From Endocalyx cinctus (taxonomy: Eukaryota; Ascomycota; Sordariomycetes; Amphisphaeriales; Apiosporaceae), in NCBI GenBank assembly GCA_001600455.1, contig BCKC01000005.1, positions 930,001 through 994,000 of the forward strand: a stretch of 64,000 bases of DNA, read 5' to 3'. The position numbers and the translations under genes were made by a program. The notes under the pieces were generated by a model. It ran no database searches and was not told the DNA's origin. It saw only the letters and a list, made by a program, of their open reading frames with translations. Every line of letters begins with the position of its first letter. The first letter of the stretch is position 1. Of this stretch, positions 22,210 through 34,390 are shown piece after piece.

Positions 22210-24901
22210 CTACTCAGCTTCCTCCTCTTCCTCCTCGGCCTCGGCCTCGGCATCGCCATTTACTTCAACATCTTCCACCGCACCTCCGTCGTTCTCTAGC
22301 CTCAACCACTCCTCCCATTCGGGAAAGAGTTCATCGTCTTCAACGGGAACACCGATCATCTTGGATACTCGGCCCTTCTTGTTCTTCTCTAGATCCTCTT
22401 TCCATACCTTCACCGCGTCCGCCGCCAAACTCGGTTTGTAGGTTTGAGAAAATAGGACCGCCTCCGACAGCCTGTTGGTTTTGGTGAGAATCTCAACGCA
22501 TCCGCTCGTGTCACCGAGAAGCCATTTCGCCGTGAAGGCAACGTTGTGGGCGCCGGATTCCTCTGCTTGTGTGGCCAAAGCGGCGAGACCTTCCTTGTCC
22601 GACGTACTAGAGTAGATAAGAAGAAGGGAGCCGAGATCCTTGGCGTGAGTAAAACATTCCGTTGCCAAGGCTACATCCCAGCCGGCCAAGGCCGCGTCGC
22701 CTACCGTCTTCCACTTGTGATCTATGTCGGATTGCCTCGCCAGTTCAAGAGCAATATCAAGCTGGTTCAGTGCGAGGGCAAGGTCGAACTTGTGCTCCGG
22801 ATCGGTGGCTACTTCTAATGCCATCTCCTTGTGTCCTTGACCTTCAAGGAATCGGGCAATCTTGTTAAGCTGATCTTGAGGAATGCTAGGTAGCAGCTCC
22901 TCCGCCGTTTCCATGTCGCCACGCAGCACTAGTGTCTGGTACTCCAACACCGGGAGTGAGAGCGCAAAGGAAGTGACGTTGACATCTTTATCTGCAAGGT
23001 ATATTCTGGAATCTCTCTGTATATATCCAAGTGAGTACATGGGTTGGTCGAAGTGAGAGACGGTGTACGTCTGGTCACCGACTAGGTAATTCAGCCGGTT
23101 CGTGCTGTTCGTGTAGATGAAGCAATCGCCAACCCATTCACCAGTCCGGACACTACGTACAGAATTAGATGACGATCACGACTTAGAACATTTAAAACTA
23201 TGCGTGTTACGTACCTCTCAGAAATATCCGTGATAACCTCGAAAGCAGCCTCGACGCCGTCCTCATCTACTTGGCCAGCCTGGGTGGCCTCGATAAAGTT
23301 TTCTCGGGAGAATCTCAAAACGTAGAAAGTATCATCGCAAGCAAGTGCCACTAGCTCACCGCTGTCGGACCAATATACTTCTCTCGGTTCGACTTCTATT
23401 CTCCTTACGAGGGCTCCGGTTGCCCAATCATAAAACGACACACCACCTTGGCCTTTCACACCAAGGAGGACGCCACCGGTGAGACCTTCCGCCTGGAAAG
23501 GGATATCTAGTCCTCCGGTCTTCTCCACAAAGTTCTTGTAGACCTTGACGGTAGTAGGTGATTCCCGAATGGCGAAATCGTTGCTGTTTTCTTTCGAAGC
23601 CCATACAAAGTCAAGAGCGGAGCCGAAAGCTTTGTTTCGCCAAGCAAGTGCGGTGTAGATGATGTACTCGCCATCACCACAAACGGCAACAAATCGGCCG
23701 TTGGGAGAGTGAAGAAGAGTTTGGGGATATACTTCACACGTGCCAAGTTCTTTTGTAGGTAGGGTAATTGGGACGTTGTCCTTAACTGAGGGATCTGTTC
23801 ACGTACACTTAGTATATGCTGAAAGTCGATTATATAGACAACGAGGAAAATAACGTACCGGGTTTGATGATAGATGAGACTACCTCGTTATGTCTCGCCC
23901 AGATTAACTTGCCGGACCCGTCCATAGAGACGGCAGGCTCCTCTCGACCGAGCTTGACGACAACAGCACCGTCGTCGAAACCAACGGCGACACCTTGCTT
24001 CCCACGTTGATACGCAACACACCAGCATCGTTCTAATCCGTAATTGAGCGACTGCTCGAAGCGGTAGGTATTCGCGTGCCAGAGACGAATGGTGCCATCT
24101 TCGGAACCAGAGATGATGATGGGGAGCTCGGGGTGATAACAGGCGAAGGAGACGTTGTTAGTGTGGCCTTCTAGGCTCGCAATCAGACTCTTGGTGGTGT
24201 AGTCCCAAACCTTGACGGTCCTGTCATCACTGGTGGTAAGAAGGTAGGGTTTATCGGAATGGGGGTAGTAATCTACGTGGTTGACGCCCTTGGTCTCGTG
24301 GGCTTCGAGGGTAAAATTAGGGGTCGAAGAGCCTAGACTCCAAATCTTGACGGTCCTGTCCAAGCAGGCCGAGGCAAAGGTGTTCGTATCTTTGGGGTTG
24401 ATTGCTAAACCCATAACGTAATGACTGTGACCCTCAAATACTTGGACGCACTTCCATCCCCTCTCCCAATCCCACAATTTTATAGTCATATCATCGCTCG
24501 CCGTCAAGACGAAAGGTTGTGTAGGGTGAATGGCAATGGCACGGATATAGTCAGGGTGAGCCTCAAACGAGGTGATCTTCTCGGATGTGTTATAGTTATA
24601 AACCCTTAATTGGAAGTCGTCTGAACCACAAACGATCCAGTTCTTCCGCGCGACGAATCGGCCGGCTCGCACAGGCACATCGGTGAGCTCGAAGGTTTTG
24701 ACAATCTGTTGGGTCTCGTACGACCATATATAGACATGACCTTGAAGAAGGGTATATTAGCCTTGAAAGTTCGATAAGGCAGACGTAAGAAGACCAACCG
24801 CTATATAATGTGGTGAGAATCCATGGTTCTTGGGGGTGGAAATCGATGCCCTTCACGCGCTCGCTGCGCGCAAATAGCTGGCGCTGTATATTCAAAGACA
24901 T
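22210..24901 (-). CDS. SEC27: Coatomer (COPI) beta' subunit
   Basis: Four exons (24901-24799, 24740-23859, 23794-23215, 23152-22210) encode about 835 aa. Introns are 58, 64 and 62 bp, all with clear GT...AG. The N-terminal WD40 propeller is plain, from [20 protein letters not shown] through [48 protein letters not shown] and [13 protein letters not shown] second propeller and an alpha-solenoid ([28 protein letters not shown]) follow, with an acidic Glu-rich tail. This is the architecture of Sec27/COPB2, a B-subcomplex subunit of the COPI coat. In yeast and mammals it binds dilysine retrieval signals on Golgi-to-ER cargo. The length fits the family (850-900 aa). The start [18 protein letters not shown] aligns with the expected N-terminus. 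Confidence 0.96.
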
Positions 24902-26167
24902 ATTAGCCTACGGTATAACTGCAGCAACAATCCTCCAAGAATGAATGGTGAATTAGGGATTACGACTCGATCATAAGGTGGTTATGGTTATGCTGTCGTA
25001 TTGTTGAATGGGTAGGTGGATGAACTGTCATGTTGCATATCTAAGACAATATAGAGTAGTGGGGGGAAGATGTCTTGAATTTAGTCGGAGAACAGTATAA
25101 ATACGCACCTTCACATCTAATCTCATATTGACTGATTTTCAGGAATTTATATCATTAATGAAAGGTGGCTGACTTGAAAGAAGGATGGTAGTGGGGGGGG
25201 ATTGAAGTTTGAAAGTATTCAATATTGAATTCGAAGATACATAGAGCTTAGTCGTTTATATAATGCACGGGACCTAGAGGCTTGAAAATTTAGAATAAAG
25301 AGTTTGGAGGCGTTGTGTCTATAGATTCTTTCGCCTTTTTGGTCGGTGGATATACGACTTATGAATGATCAAGTCGGTCAGTGGAATTGAAGCTATTTAG
25401 ATTCCCAAATTCAATGTGGTCACTTCTTTTAGTGGAGGCTTATCTAACTAGGATGACAAGCCACAACTTCAAGATTGTGACACCGTTATCGGCCCCTGTG
25501 TGTGGCTAGGGTACATACTGTGTCTTTGGGCACAATCAAGTAGTACTCGGAGATCAAAATGCGACATAGAGTTGCATCATCATTGTTGTCAACATATGCC
25601 AGTCTAGGAGCACTAATAAAAGCCAAGTTATTCATACTTATACTACGAACCACGAGAATAATGATCTTTAATTAAAGTCATCAGGTATAGAATGTCAGGT
25701 ACAGTATGTCATATACCACAAAAGCAGGAGGGTTAATCTTATACATGGAAGAGTGCGTGATCCCCTACCAAAGGGGATTACCCAATTAAACCAGAAGACT
25801 CCAAACACCAAATTTTTTCATCCAGTTGATCGCCTCCCCTAATTTTCCTGAGAATATGCCCAATCTTCTTGGCCCCTAATCACGCCTCTATATACATGAC
25901 TAAAAAGAAGCGTAAGCTAGGTCGAAGTTACGTGTTCTTTTGCACGACGCCAATAGCCTTCTTTTATTGCCGAGAATTCCCACAAGTTTGGTGTTCTCTA
26001 AATCACCAAGAACGGTATCGTCTCCAAAGCTTCCCGTAGACTTAGGTTCGGGTCGATAAACGCTACTTAAAGCGTGTGTCGAGGTGTTGTATATTATGGC
26101 GTGCGATTGATAGAGGCCATGCTCTCAGGCAATCATGAAATTGAGATTTCAAGGTCGAGTCATTCAC
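24902..26167. other. Intergenic region upstream of SEC27
   Basis: 1.27 kb between the glycosyltransferase 3' end and the SEC27 start on the minus strand. It is AT-rich with an eight-G run near 25193. I see no coding content. Confidence 0.5.
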
Positions 26168-27652
26168 TTAGGTGACCCAACCGTTCCCTCTCACACTTTG
26201 GCATGATTGATCCATTTTCTTCACGTACTCCGCCACCCGATCCATGATCCAGCCGGACTGGTAACCGACTTTTGCGACGCCATCGCCCTCCTGTCCCGAG
26301 GTTGAGGACGCGGGTTGGATACATTTTCCGGCTGCGGTGGAGTATTCGAGACAATCTGGATCGGCCACGTGTCCCAGGCGCACTGAATCAGATATCATAC
26401 ACTTGCCCGGAGACTGGACAAATTGGACGCACGTGGACCTAGCCTCGCAAACCTCCTGGCACTTCTCGTACGAGGACGGGGCTTCTCGCTCTGCCGCCGA
26501 CATAACTTCTAGCTCCTCGGACGAGAGCTTTGAGAAGGACTCGTTGCTGAACTCCTTACCAGACGCCATGTTGTCCCAGTTTTCGCGCTTGGGCTGCAAA
26601 TGAGGCTCGACAAGACCTTTGAAAATGTCGGAAAAGCGGAGTGCAATATCTGGGTTTTGGCCATACCACGATTGCTCGAACCGCCACAAATCCTCAATTT
26701 CGGCTTTGCTCATGTGGTGGAAGGTGATGGGTGGATAGCACCAAGGCTTCCTGTCCAGTTTCGAATCGCCCATATCGATCGTGTTGACGCTATCACCTTG
26801 CAGGTGGGGCCATGACCAAAACATGTCGATGCCCACATCTTTGAGGACCTTGCCTAAGACCATGTCCCCAGCCCATTCCTTATTGATGAACTCGTCGAGC
26901 TCCTCGCGGTTCTCCCTCCAGTGTTTCGATACTTTAGCCATCGCGGGATTCGAAAGCGCAAAACCGGAACCTCCGTGAGCGAAGAGCATGTTGCTGATGA
27001 ACATGTGCTTGCCTAGATAATAACCCCTATCGGAGTCAAACTTGGATAGGTATTCCAGCGTGTTCTCCCATACCAAGTACGTATCAGGTTCGACGAATAC
27101 GAACCATTTCGCGTCAGGTTTCCGCTGCAAGGCGCGGTCTACCATAGGGAGGAACTTCCATTTGTCGAGTTTCCAGCCGGGGTTGTTCATCGCTCCGGAC
27201 GGGCCGCTCCCGAAAGTCGTCTGATAATTTAGACCTTCCCGACCGCTAACGTTGAGCTGGTTGTAGAGCTCAAACTCACTAGCGGTTTCCCTAAAAGGGC
27301 CGCCTATTTCATCAAGGATATTCTCCAGATGGTGGCCCTCGATATCTTCATCCATGTCGGAGAAAATGACATAATGAGGCATACATTGAAGGAGGGTGCT
27401 AAAATGGACGGGTAACTTCTCAAGCGCCTCGGTCGCCCCCGTCCGAACCACCACTAAGGTATCATTGATCAGGGGTGAATCGGGACAAATGAGCGTCCCG
27501 TGTTGAGTACTTCCATATAACCTAGTAGGGACCGAATAAAATATTGAAGAGCGCTGTAAATAGAAAATAAAAATTACACAAGCAACTACTGATGTTATCA
27601 GGATTTTGCGAAACTTCGGCGACAACATTTTTGTTTTTATTCTCTGCGACAC
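26168..27652 (-). CDS. Type II membrane glycosyltransferase (GT31/DUF604-like) with PAN/apple-like tail
   Basis: An uninterrupted 494-aa frame. A short cytoplasmic tail and one membrane anchor (about residues 17-33) are followed by a luminal region. It has the features of fungal family-31-like glycosyltransferases: HYVIFSDMDEDIEGHHLEN, KFLPMVDRALQRKPDAKWFV, the metal-binding-type EPDTYL (residues 188-193), HGGSGFALSNPAM and PPITFHHMSKAEIEDLW. Toward the C-terminus the cysteine pattern KCQEVCEARSTCVQFVQ then GKCMI resembles a PAN/apple module, unusual next to a transferase. Location in the Golgi or ER is expected. The sugar donor and acceptor are not visible. The start context is acceptable and the ORF has no competing upstream ATG. 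Confidence 0.8.
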   Translation of the reverse strand: MSQRIKTKMLSPKFRKILITSVVACVIFIFYLQRSSIFYSVPTRLYGSTQHGTLICPDSPLINDTLVVVRTGATEALEKLPVHFSTLLQCMPHYVIFSDMDEDIEGHHLENILDEIGGPFRETASEFELYNQLNVSGREGLNYQTTFGSGPSGAMNNPGWKLDKWKFLPMVDRALQRKPDAKWFVFVEPDTYLVWENTLEYLSKFDSDRGYYLGKHMFISNMLFAHGGSGFALSNPAMAKVSKHWRENREELDEFINKEWAGDMVLGKVLKDVGIDMFWSWPHLQGDSVNTIDMGDSKLDRKPWCYPPITFHHMSKAEIEDLWRFEQSWYGQNPDIALRFSDIFKGLVEPHLQPKRENWDNMASGKEFSNESFSKLSSEELEVMSAAEREAPSSYEKCQEVCEARSTCVQFVQSPGKCMISDSVRLGHVADPDCLEYSTAAGKCIQPASSTSGQEGDGVAKVGYQSGWIMDRVAEYVKKMDQSCQSVRGNGWVT

Positions 27653-28013
27653 TCGTTAAGCTTTACTCTTAAGGCTGAAACATTTGCATTCAGTTAGAAG
27701 CTTAAACTATTTACCCGCCCAGAGAAAAGACTTAGCGAGCTACGGTATCGTAAATTGATGAGAGAGGAGGGGAAAAAAAGGATAAAGATAAAAAATAAAA
27801 ACGAAAACAATATTAAGAAACAATGTTGGTAAAATAATACAATTGAATTACTCGTGTCAGAAAAAAATAGGGATACTGGAGAACTCAGCCACCCGAAGGT
27901 AGAAGAAGAGGAAGAAGAACAAGGTGACGATAACCAAAACAGTATGAACTAAGAAAAGAGACGTCCAATCCACCTGATATGAAATACACTTTATTTCTAC
28001 CACTGCGAAAGGT

Positions 28014-28039
28014 AAAAAAAAAAAAAAAAAAAAAAAAAA
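28014..28039. repeat. Poly-A tract (26 nt)
   Basis: A single homopolymer run in non-coding DNA. Confidence 0.85.
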
Positions 28040-28843
28040 GTAGGGGAGATATGGTAAGTGTTTTTTATTCAATAATGTTAAAATATAATTCACATTTGAA
28101 TGATAGGCTATAATAATACAATGAAAGGAAGGGCAGATAACAAAAAGAGAAAAGGAAAAAAGACTCAGTCGTTACGATAGCTGAGTCCATAGTGTAAGCC
28201 TTCGGTGGATTCCAAAAGACGACTCGAAAAGACCGGAAGACCAAAAGACCAGAGGAGGATCGGGTACTTCTTCCCCCACAGGTAAAAAAAGAGTCAGGGG
28301 TGGAAAGGAGGGTCAGTCGATCTTAGTACGTACTGAGCAGTGTACATACAAAGTAATAGAAAAAAAGGACAGGGAACCCTACGGTAGTATACGAGAAGAG
28401 GCTTATTGGTCAAATGAGTGAGTTCATTTCCTTGTATGCTTGCTTACAATGTACAAGTTGAATGATGAGCGACGATTATTCTGGATAATAATTATTCGAG
28501 ATATGTCAATCTAATTCCTATTTTTGACATTTGAGACGACCGGTTACGCAATAATGGGGTTTATTCTACTTGTACGCATATAACAATCCGATCCGTCTAC
28601 CTATTTTTATTTTATTTTCTTTTTTTCTTTAATGAACTTTTATTTCTTTTTTTTTTTTTTTTCTCTTTTTATTCTCTCCTTCTTTTCTTCCTTTTGAATG
28701 TACATATAGAATATTCCAGGGTCTGCTTAATCCCGAAGAACCATTACTAGTATTATATTTAGTATACTACAAGTATACTCCGTAGCAGAGTTATCACTCT
28801 ACGCGCCGCACTGACATCGTTGTTCTATTTTTTGCTTATTTTG

Positions 28844-28872
28844 TCTTCTTCTTCTTCTTCTTCTTCTTCTTT
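28844..28872 (+). repeat. TTC trinucleotide microsatellite
   Basis: About nine to ten TTC units. They give a poly-Ser run in an otherwise unsupported 65-aa frame. Confidence 0.8.
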
Positions 28873-31800
28873 ATCGTCTCGTTTTATCGCGGTATCCCTG
28901 TTCGCCCCATCTGTCTATCTGTCTTGTCCCACTTTCCAGTTCAGCTTTCTATTCAGCTTTTCCTGCCAATCGGTCTGGCCACCATTCCTCCCTCCAGCCC
29001 TCCTACACTATCCATGACTTTCTATTTAATTATGCATTGTTCTGTATTATTATTATTCCCCTTTTTCTTCTTTTTTACCGTTTGGCATTAAATACACGAG
29101 CTGCTTAGCTGCGGCGCAGGGCTATAAGCCTATTAAAGAAGCCATATATTACATTTCACTGCCTCGGTTTTAGGTTACTACACGGCGCTACAACAGAACA
29201 ATTCGTGTCTCGACACGAAATCCATCTCCTGCAGATTGATGATCGTAAGCATTAATAGGAGAAAGTGTGAAAAAAAAAAAAAAAGACGGGGTCTGCATAC
29301 TACAAGTAGGTATCAGAAATCGATCGAATAGATATATGTATGCCCGGCCCGCTACTCTGATACCCCTGGTACCACCCACCATAGCAGCCCCCAAAACTGA
29401 AGAATAGGGAAATACTACTCGTTATAGGTGAGATTAAGGAATAGCCCGGCCACCGTACGCTAGGGCAGAACGATATGAATAGTTTAGATCTTCCATTTTT
29501 ATATCCGAATTAGCTCGTCGTCCTTGGCATCTGAGACTGACCGGCTGTATGATATGATTACTTATACTTCTTGAAATAAGATGTACCGACTTGTATCGAA
29601 TTAAGCCTCCTACCTGAGCCATGCCGCTTTTAACCTGAGCTTGCCCTGAGCCCCGACTGAGCTAGACCAACTTTGCATAAATGAAGAGTTAATACGGAGT
29701 CTAGGAGTATATTAGCATAATTTTTAATACGTCCCAGCAAATTTACCGTAATGAGCGGAGCGTTTCCGTTTTAATGAATTTTAAATAAGAGTGACGGTAT
29801 GGTGGACTTCTCATTACCGTCCGCATTGTTGTACGCATATGTCTTGCGCCCCACTTTGGTAGTGATCAGATTAGATAAGCTGATAAGATATGGTAGTTGG
29901 AGCGGAGCAGTTATATATGAAACTTGCCATACTAATTGCTTCTTCCTTCTTACTTTTTCTTTATCAGCTTGTTATGAAATGGAATTATCATACATTTCCT
30001 TCCGATAAGCTTCCTTGAGCTCAATCGTAACAATTAGGGCCTTGTTATTTCGTAACCTAGCGATAGAGTCTTCTTTGTCACGATCCGGCTACGAGATCCG
30101 GCTACGAGGGGCACAGGTATGAGCTAGGTACTGGCACATAAGGTCAGCAGTGCTGGTTGGCAATAACCCCACTCCACTCTTACTTACTATGTACTTACTT
30201 CCCTTCCTTGTTCAACCTTATTACTAGAAGAAATATGTCAGTTATGTTTCGAATGGATGCTCAGGTCCCAGTACAGCTGCCGTGACACCCGGGTCTAAAA
30301 TCTAGACCCGTGCTCGGTTTACCGCCGTTGATCCCCCGGTCAACTTTGTAGACCCCCTCATTAACTAAAAGCCCATTTAGTTCTTTCCTTTCTTTAACTT
30401 TAGGTATGAGAGTAAGGGGTACGTCGGAGTGTAGGGTGGCACAGTTACGTAGCTAGAGCTTAGCATTAGGACAGCAGTATAAATCTAAGAGCCTAATAAA
30501 TAACTTTATTGATTATTGATCTCTCTGTTTTACATTAGAGGCGGGAACCTTTCCTTATATAGACTTATCCTCCTTGGGCTATCCGGAGGATAGCCGTAGC
30601 TGTACTATGTACTGCTAACTATCTACCCCGGTCTAATATCCCTGACATTATGATCTTCGATAAATATACCGATAAATTCGGGCAACCGTCTTGATATATC
30701 GTATAAGCCGCCATAGTTGGTATTCTCAGAGTAAGAAGCTGAAGTACTACTAAACAGTCACGTATTGGTTAAGTGACTAAATCACCACTTCTTGATTTAC
30801 GAGAGGTCCAGTATATCTTAAATTTTACCTCCTTCGGTAGTTTTATGTCGTTCCTCTGTCAAAGTTGAGTTTGTTTACTGTCTATGCCTCGGATAAATGT
30901 TACTTTTATGAGGTTGAAAATATTTTGAACGTGAACCGGGCTCTTCCTAATGACGGAGCAAAACGAACCTGTGATTCCGTCGACTGGATATAACGGCACA
31001 TCTAGTTCTTATCTACTTTTCTGTCACGTCTATTCTGTTTACGCCGTCCAAAATAACCGGCATATTGTGCTGCTAACTAGTCTACTAGCTGTCCTCGGCA
31101 TTTCAAGGGGCAGCTCATCCGTCGTTGGAAGCACCCCTAGAAACGGTTGGTTGCCAAGTAAAAGCCGATAAGTTCACAACTCATGTGCGCCTCCGGTAAT
31201 TGGGGAGTATCTAGTGTACGTCCGGCGTCAAACGGCGGGTCGGCTTTTGTAGTTAAATTAGCTAAGTTGCGGAGCCGACTTCGAAATCTTCCTTTCAAGC
31301 CTTTCCTGCCAGCCTGCATTCAAGAAAGATGAGGTACTGTGGCGGGTGACTATGACGTGCTACATTACCTAACGCGGACTCTATCAATTAGTACCGAACG
31401 GGGTTTCTCCTCTTCAAGGTTAGACAACAAGCAGATTAGACCTCATAGTCTTTGCGTGTTCTTTTTCTTCCCTTTCAGCCAGTAGAGCCAAAAGACAGAC
31501 TTGACCCAAAGACTATTCTACCCTTAGGCCCAGACTATGATACCGACTACGGTATTAAAGCCTAGCTCGTAACACTTATCAACCAGGATTTTGAAGTTAA
31601 CCTAGTAAACTAGGTACATATCTATTGCCGGTTAGTATTAAAGAGTAATTAACTACTCGTAATAATATGTTCGATTTATAACAGTACTAAGTATTCTTCC
31701 CAGCATCTTTCTGCATATATGAAGCAAAACTTATAATTTTAAACGGTGAAAGCCCTTTGTATTGGAAATAGACTTAAGTTAGAAGCTACGGGAATTACGT

Positions 31801-31970
31801 GTAGGGGGATGTTGGGGTTGAGAGAATTTAGGGGTCTGCTTAACCCTAAAAGTTGACAGCTGATATATATATATATATATATGTATACTCCGGATTCTTA
31901 AGATAGTCCCTGCTTTTAATACTTTATCACTCTCTAAGTCAATTTCAGTTTGTATGTTGTTTTAATAAAA

Positions 31971-33275
31971 ATGGCTCTCTACCCAGATGAACCCGGCGTT
32001 GCTCTCCTGTTCATCTCGATAGTACTCCTTATTCTATCATGGGTTACCGTATGCACACGATTGGTAATACGCCAAAAACGGAAGGGCCTTGGTCTAGATG
32101 ATTGGTGCATGCTTGCAGGCCTCGTAAGTTGAAAAGACCTGACCATTTTGCCGTGGATCTTACTTATAAGCATATAGATATTCTATACTTTGGCTTGCCA
32201 AGCTACTATCACCGGCTCTCTCAACGGTGTCGGTACGCACGCTTCGCGGATAACGGATTATTATGATAGAGAGGGACGAAAGGTTTGTAACTACGCATAA
32301 CACCTAAAGCATGCTCGTATCAACTAATTACAGCTAACTCGTGTTATCAGTGGTTCATGTTCTTTCAAATATTCTACGTCGCGAGCACGGTCCCTATCAA
32401 ATGTTCGATTTGTATCGCCCTGATCCGTATAACTACTAGAGATATTTACAAATATATCCTATACGGTATTATAATCCTTGGTACAGTCGCCGCTGTCACG
32501 ACCGACATCGCCGTCCTGGCCTGGTGCCACCCTGTCTCGGCGACGTGGGACAAGCGCACCGGTACCTGCGGTGACCCTAATCTCGTCACAAACGTGTCTT
32601 ATTTCATATCCGCCATCTCCATCATCACCGATTGGTCGTGCGCGATCTTGCCCGCTTTCATCCTGTGGGACGTGCAACTACGATTCCGTATCAAGGCTTC
32701 GGTGGCGGCTGTGTTAGCACTGGGTATCATGTAAGAGAAATATCCCATATTGAATAATAGGTGTTCGTCCGAATAAATAAGGAATTTAACTAAGCTTTAT
32801 TGCTTCCGAAAACAGTGCCAGTACAGCCACGCTTATCCGACTGCAGTATTTACTGAACTACAATAACACGGCCGACTACCTCTACGGCATTGCTAATATC
32901 GCCGTCTGGTCCATCGTCGAGTCCGGCATTGGTCTCATCGCCGGGTCCATGCCGGCCCTGCGACCGCTGCTGGAATACATCCCGGGTTTCGGTTGCTCGA
33001 TGTCTCAATCCAACCCGTCGAATAAGTACGCATCGCACAACGGACACAAACTCACCAAGCTTAGAGGATTCGAGACTCAGCACGGCTTGATGACGGTAGA
33101 GGCCGAAGCGCGGGCCTGGGAAGGTCTTAGCGATACGGAGAGCCAGAAGGGGATCTTGGCCGAGAATACAATCACGGTGAAGAACGAGTTCATCGTTGCT
33201 GAACACAAAGTAGAGTCTCCTACGTCTTCAACTGCTCCCACCCACGATCGTCGAGAGCCCGAGAGCAATCCATAG
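31971..33275 (+). CDS. Seven-TM Pth11/rhodopsin-like integral membrane protein
   Basis: Four exons (31971-32123, 32178-32282, 32351-32730, 32816-33275) encode about 365 aa. The introns (54, 68 and 85 bp) join cleanly, for example AGL-IFYTLACQ and ALGI-IASTATLIRL. The topology is seven hydrophobic segments: the first at residues ~10-32, then FFQIFYVASTVPIKCSICI, YGIIILGTVAAVTTDIAVLA, SYFISAISIITDWSCAILPA and others. The family hallmark WSIVESGIGLIAGSMPALRP is in TM7, and a ~90-residue hydrophilic cytoplasmic tail follows. This is the large fungal rhodopsin-like/Pth11-related family, proposed to act as GPCR-like receptors. No CFEM domain is present. The ligand is unknown. ATG context AAAA-ATG-GCT supports the start. 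Confidence 0.87.
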
Positions 33276-34390
33276 GGACGAAGAAATGCCCCGTAACCAG
33301 GGAATCGATGATCGACGCACGCATTTGTAGCGCAGAAATTGTTATAACTATAAGCTATTCTGCCTAAAAAGCGGCCTTGCTGGGTTAGCTATTAATTACT
33401 CTCTCGAAACAGAGGAAATCATTCATTATCGAAGAGGCAAAACTTCTAGTAGAGAAGTTTAGACCGTGTGGTCAATTGTAACCCCAGCTTCTTCTTGGTC
33501 AAAAGAAACCGAGCCGAAAAAGGTCTATCTTTTATATATATAAAAACAAGGTAGTTTCGGACAGACCCCGGCACACATTCTACCCCTGAGCCGGAGGCGC
33601 CCAGCTCGGTGCCACCCTACGCGCTCCTGACGCAGTATATGATATATAGCTATCATCGGGCCATGATACAGAGCTATTACACTAGAGGTAAGCTTGAGGC
33701 TTATAGAAGGGTCTGAGCTCCTATTTCTAGCCGTGTGAATGGCGGAAAGAGCGAAAAATGGAGTGGGTTCTTGGCTTTTTATTGAGAGTAGTTTCGGAGT
33801 CAGGTGGGTAGAGGGATCTGAGAGACTCAGGCATTACCTAACCGTGGCACAGCCAGAGGCTGGTGCTAGGTTAAGCCTCACCCCTTGATCCCAGTCTTAC
33901 AGACCTAGGCAGAGAATGATTCTATGTACCTTAGTTTAACCGTTTTATATAAACCGTTTTCAAGACTATTGTTATTTACATAACTTATGCATAAAATTTA
34001 GCTCAGCCACTTAACTGAGGATTGACTGAATTGAGCCTACATAAAAACAAAAGCGGCAATGCTAGAAATACGCCAATCCTAATTTGGTGCACTTTTGTAC
34101 ATTCAATTACTTGTAGTCTTGTACTTCCACAAAAGGAGACATATAGTAACCTCGCGTAATGGATTTTCGTGCGGTATCTAGGATCAACAGTATCTAGGAT
34201 TAAGCTGGCAGCCTGGCATGCCTGGAAAGGATGGGTATCAGCTATATGACCATGTTCTTCTTTATTCATATTATCATACCCAACCGCCCTTGAGTGCCCA
34301 GAGGGACTCTGTGCCAAGTCCAAAACTTACCTGTTTATTTATTTTTTATTTTATTTTTCCCAGTGTTGTTTTGTATCGGTGAACTCAGAA
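33276..34390. other. Intergenic region
   Basis: 1.1 kb. An open stretch at 33585-33716 (plus) begins with PEPEAPSSVPPYALL but has no start codon in context and no match I recognise. A minus-strand 106-aa frame at 34003-34323 is likewise unrecognised. A short hydrophobic ATG frame starts at 34231, upstream of the next gene. Confidence 0.45.

Larger units (their letters stand above)
27653..31970. other. Largest gene-poor region of the window
   Basis: 4.3 kb without a supported gene. It contains a 26-nt A run (28014-28039), a TTC microsatellite (28844-28872), TACTCCGTA (28776-28784), a 13-bp tandem duplication (30082-30107), an 8-bp inverted repeat around 30290-30310 and a (TA)n tract near 31862-31881. 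A slightly more GC-rich stretch at 30945-31320 holds a 73-aa open frame (30950-31171) that I do not recognise. Confidence 0.5.

Noticed and set aside
34003..34323. 106-aa minus-strand frame
   Set aside because: No recognisable domain, AT-rich and poor in coding character. It is mentioned only as part of the spacer.
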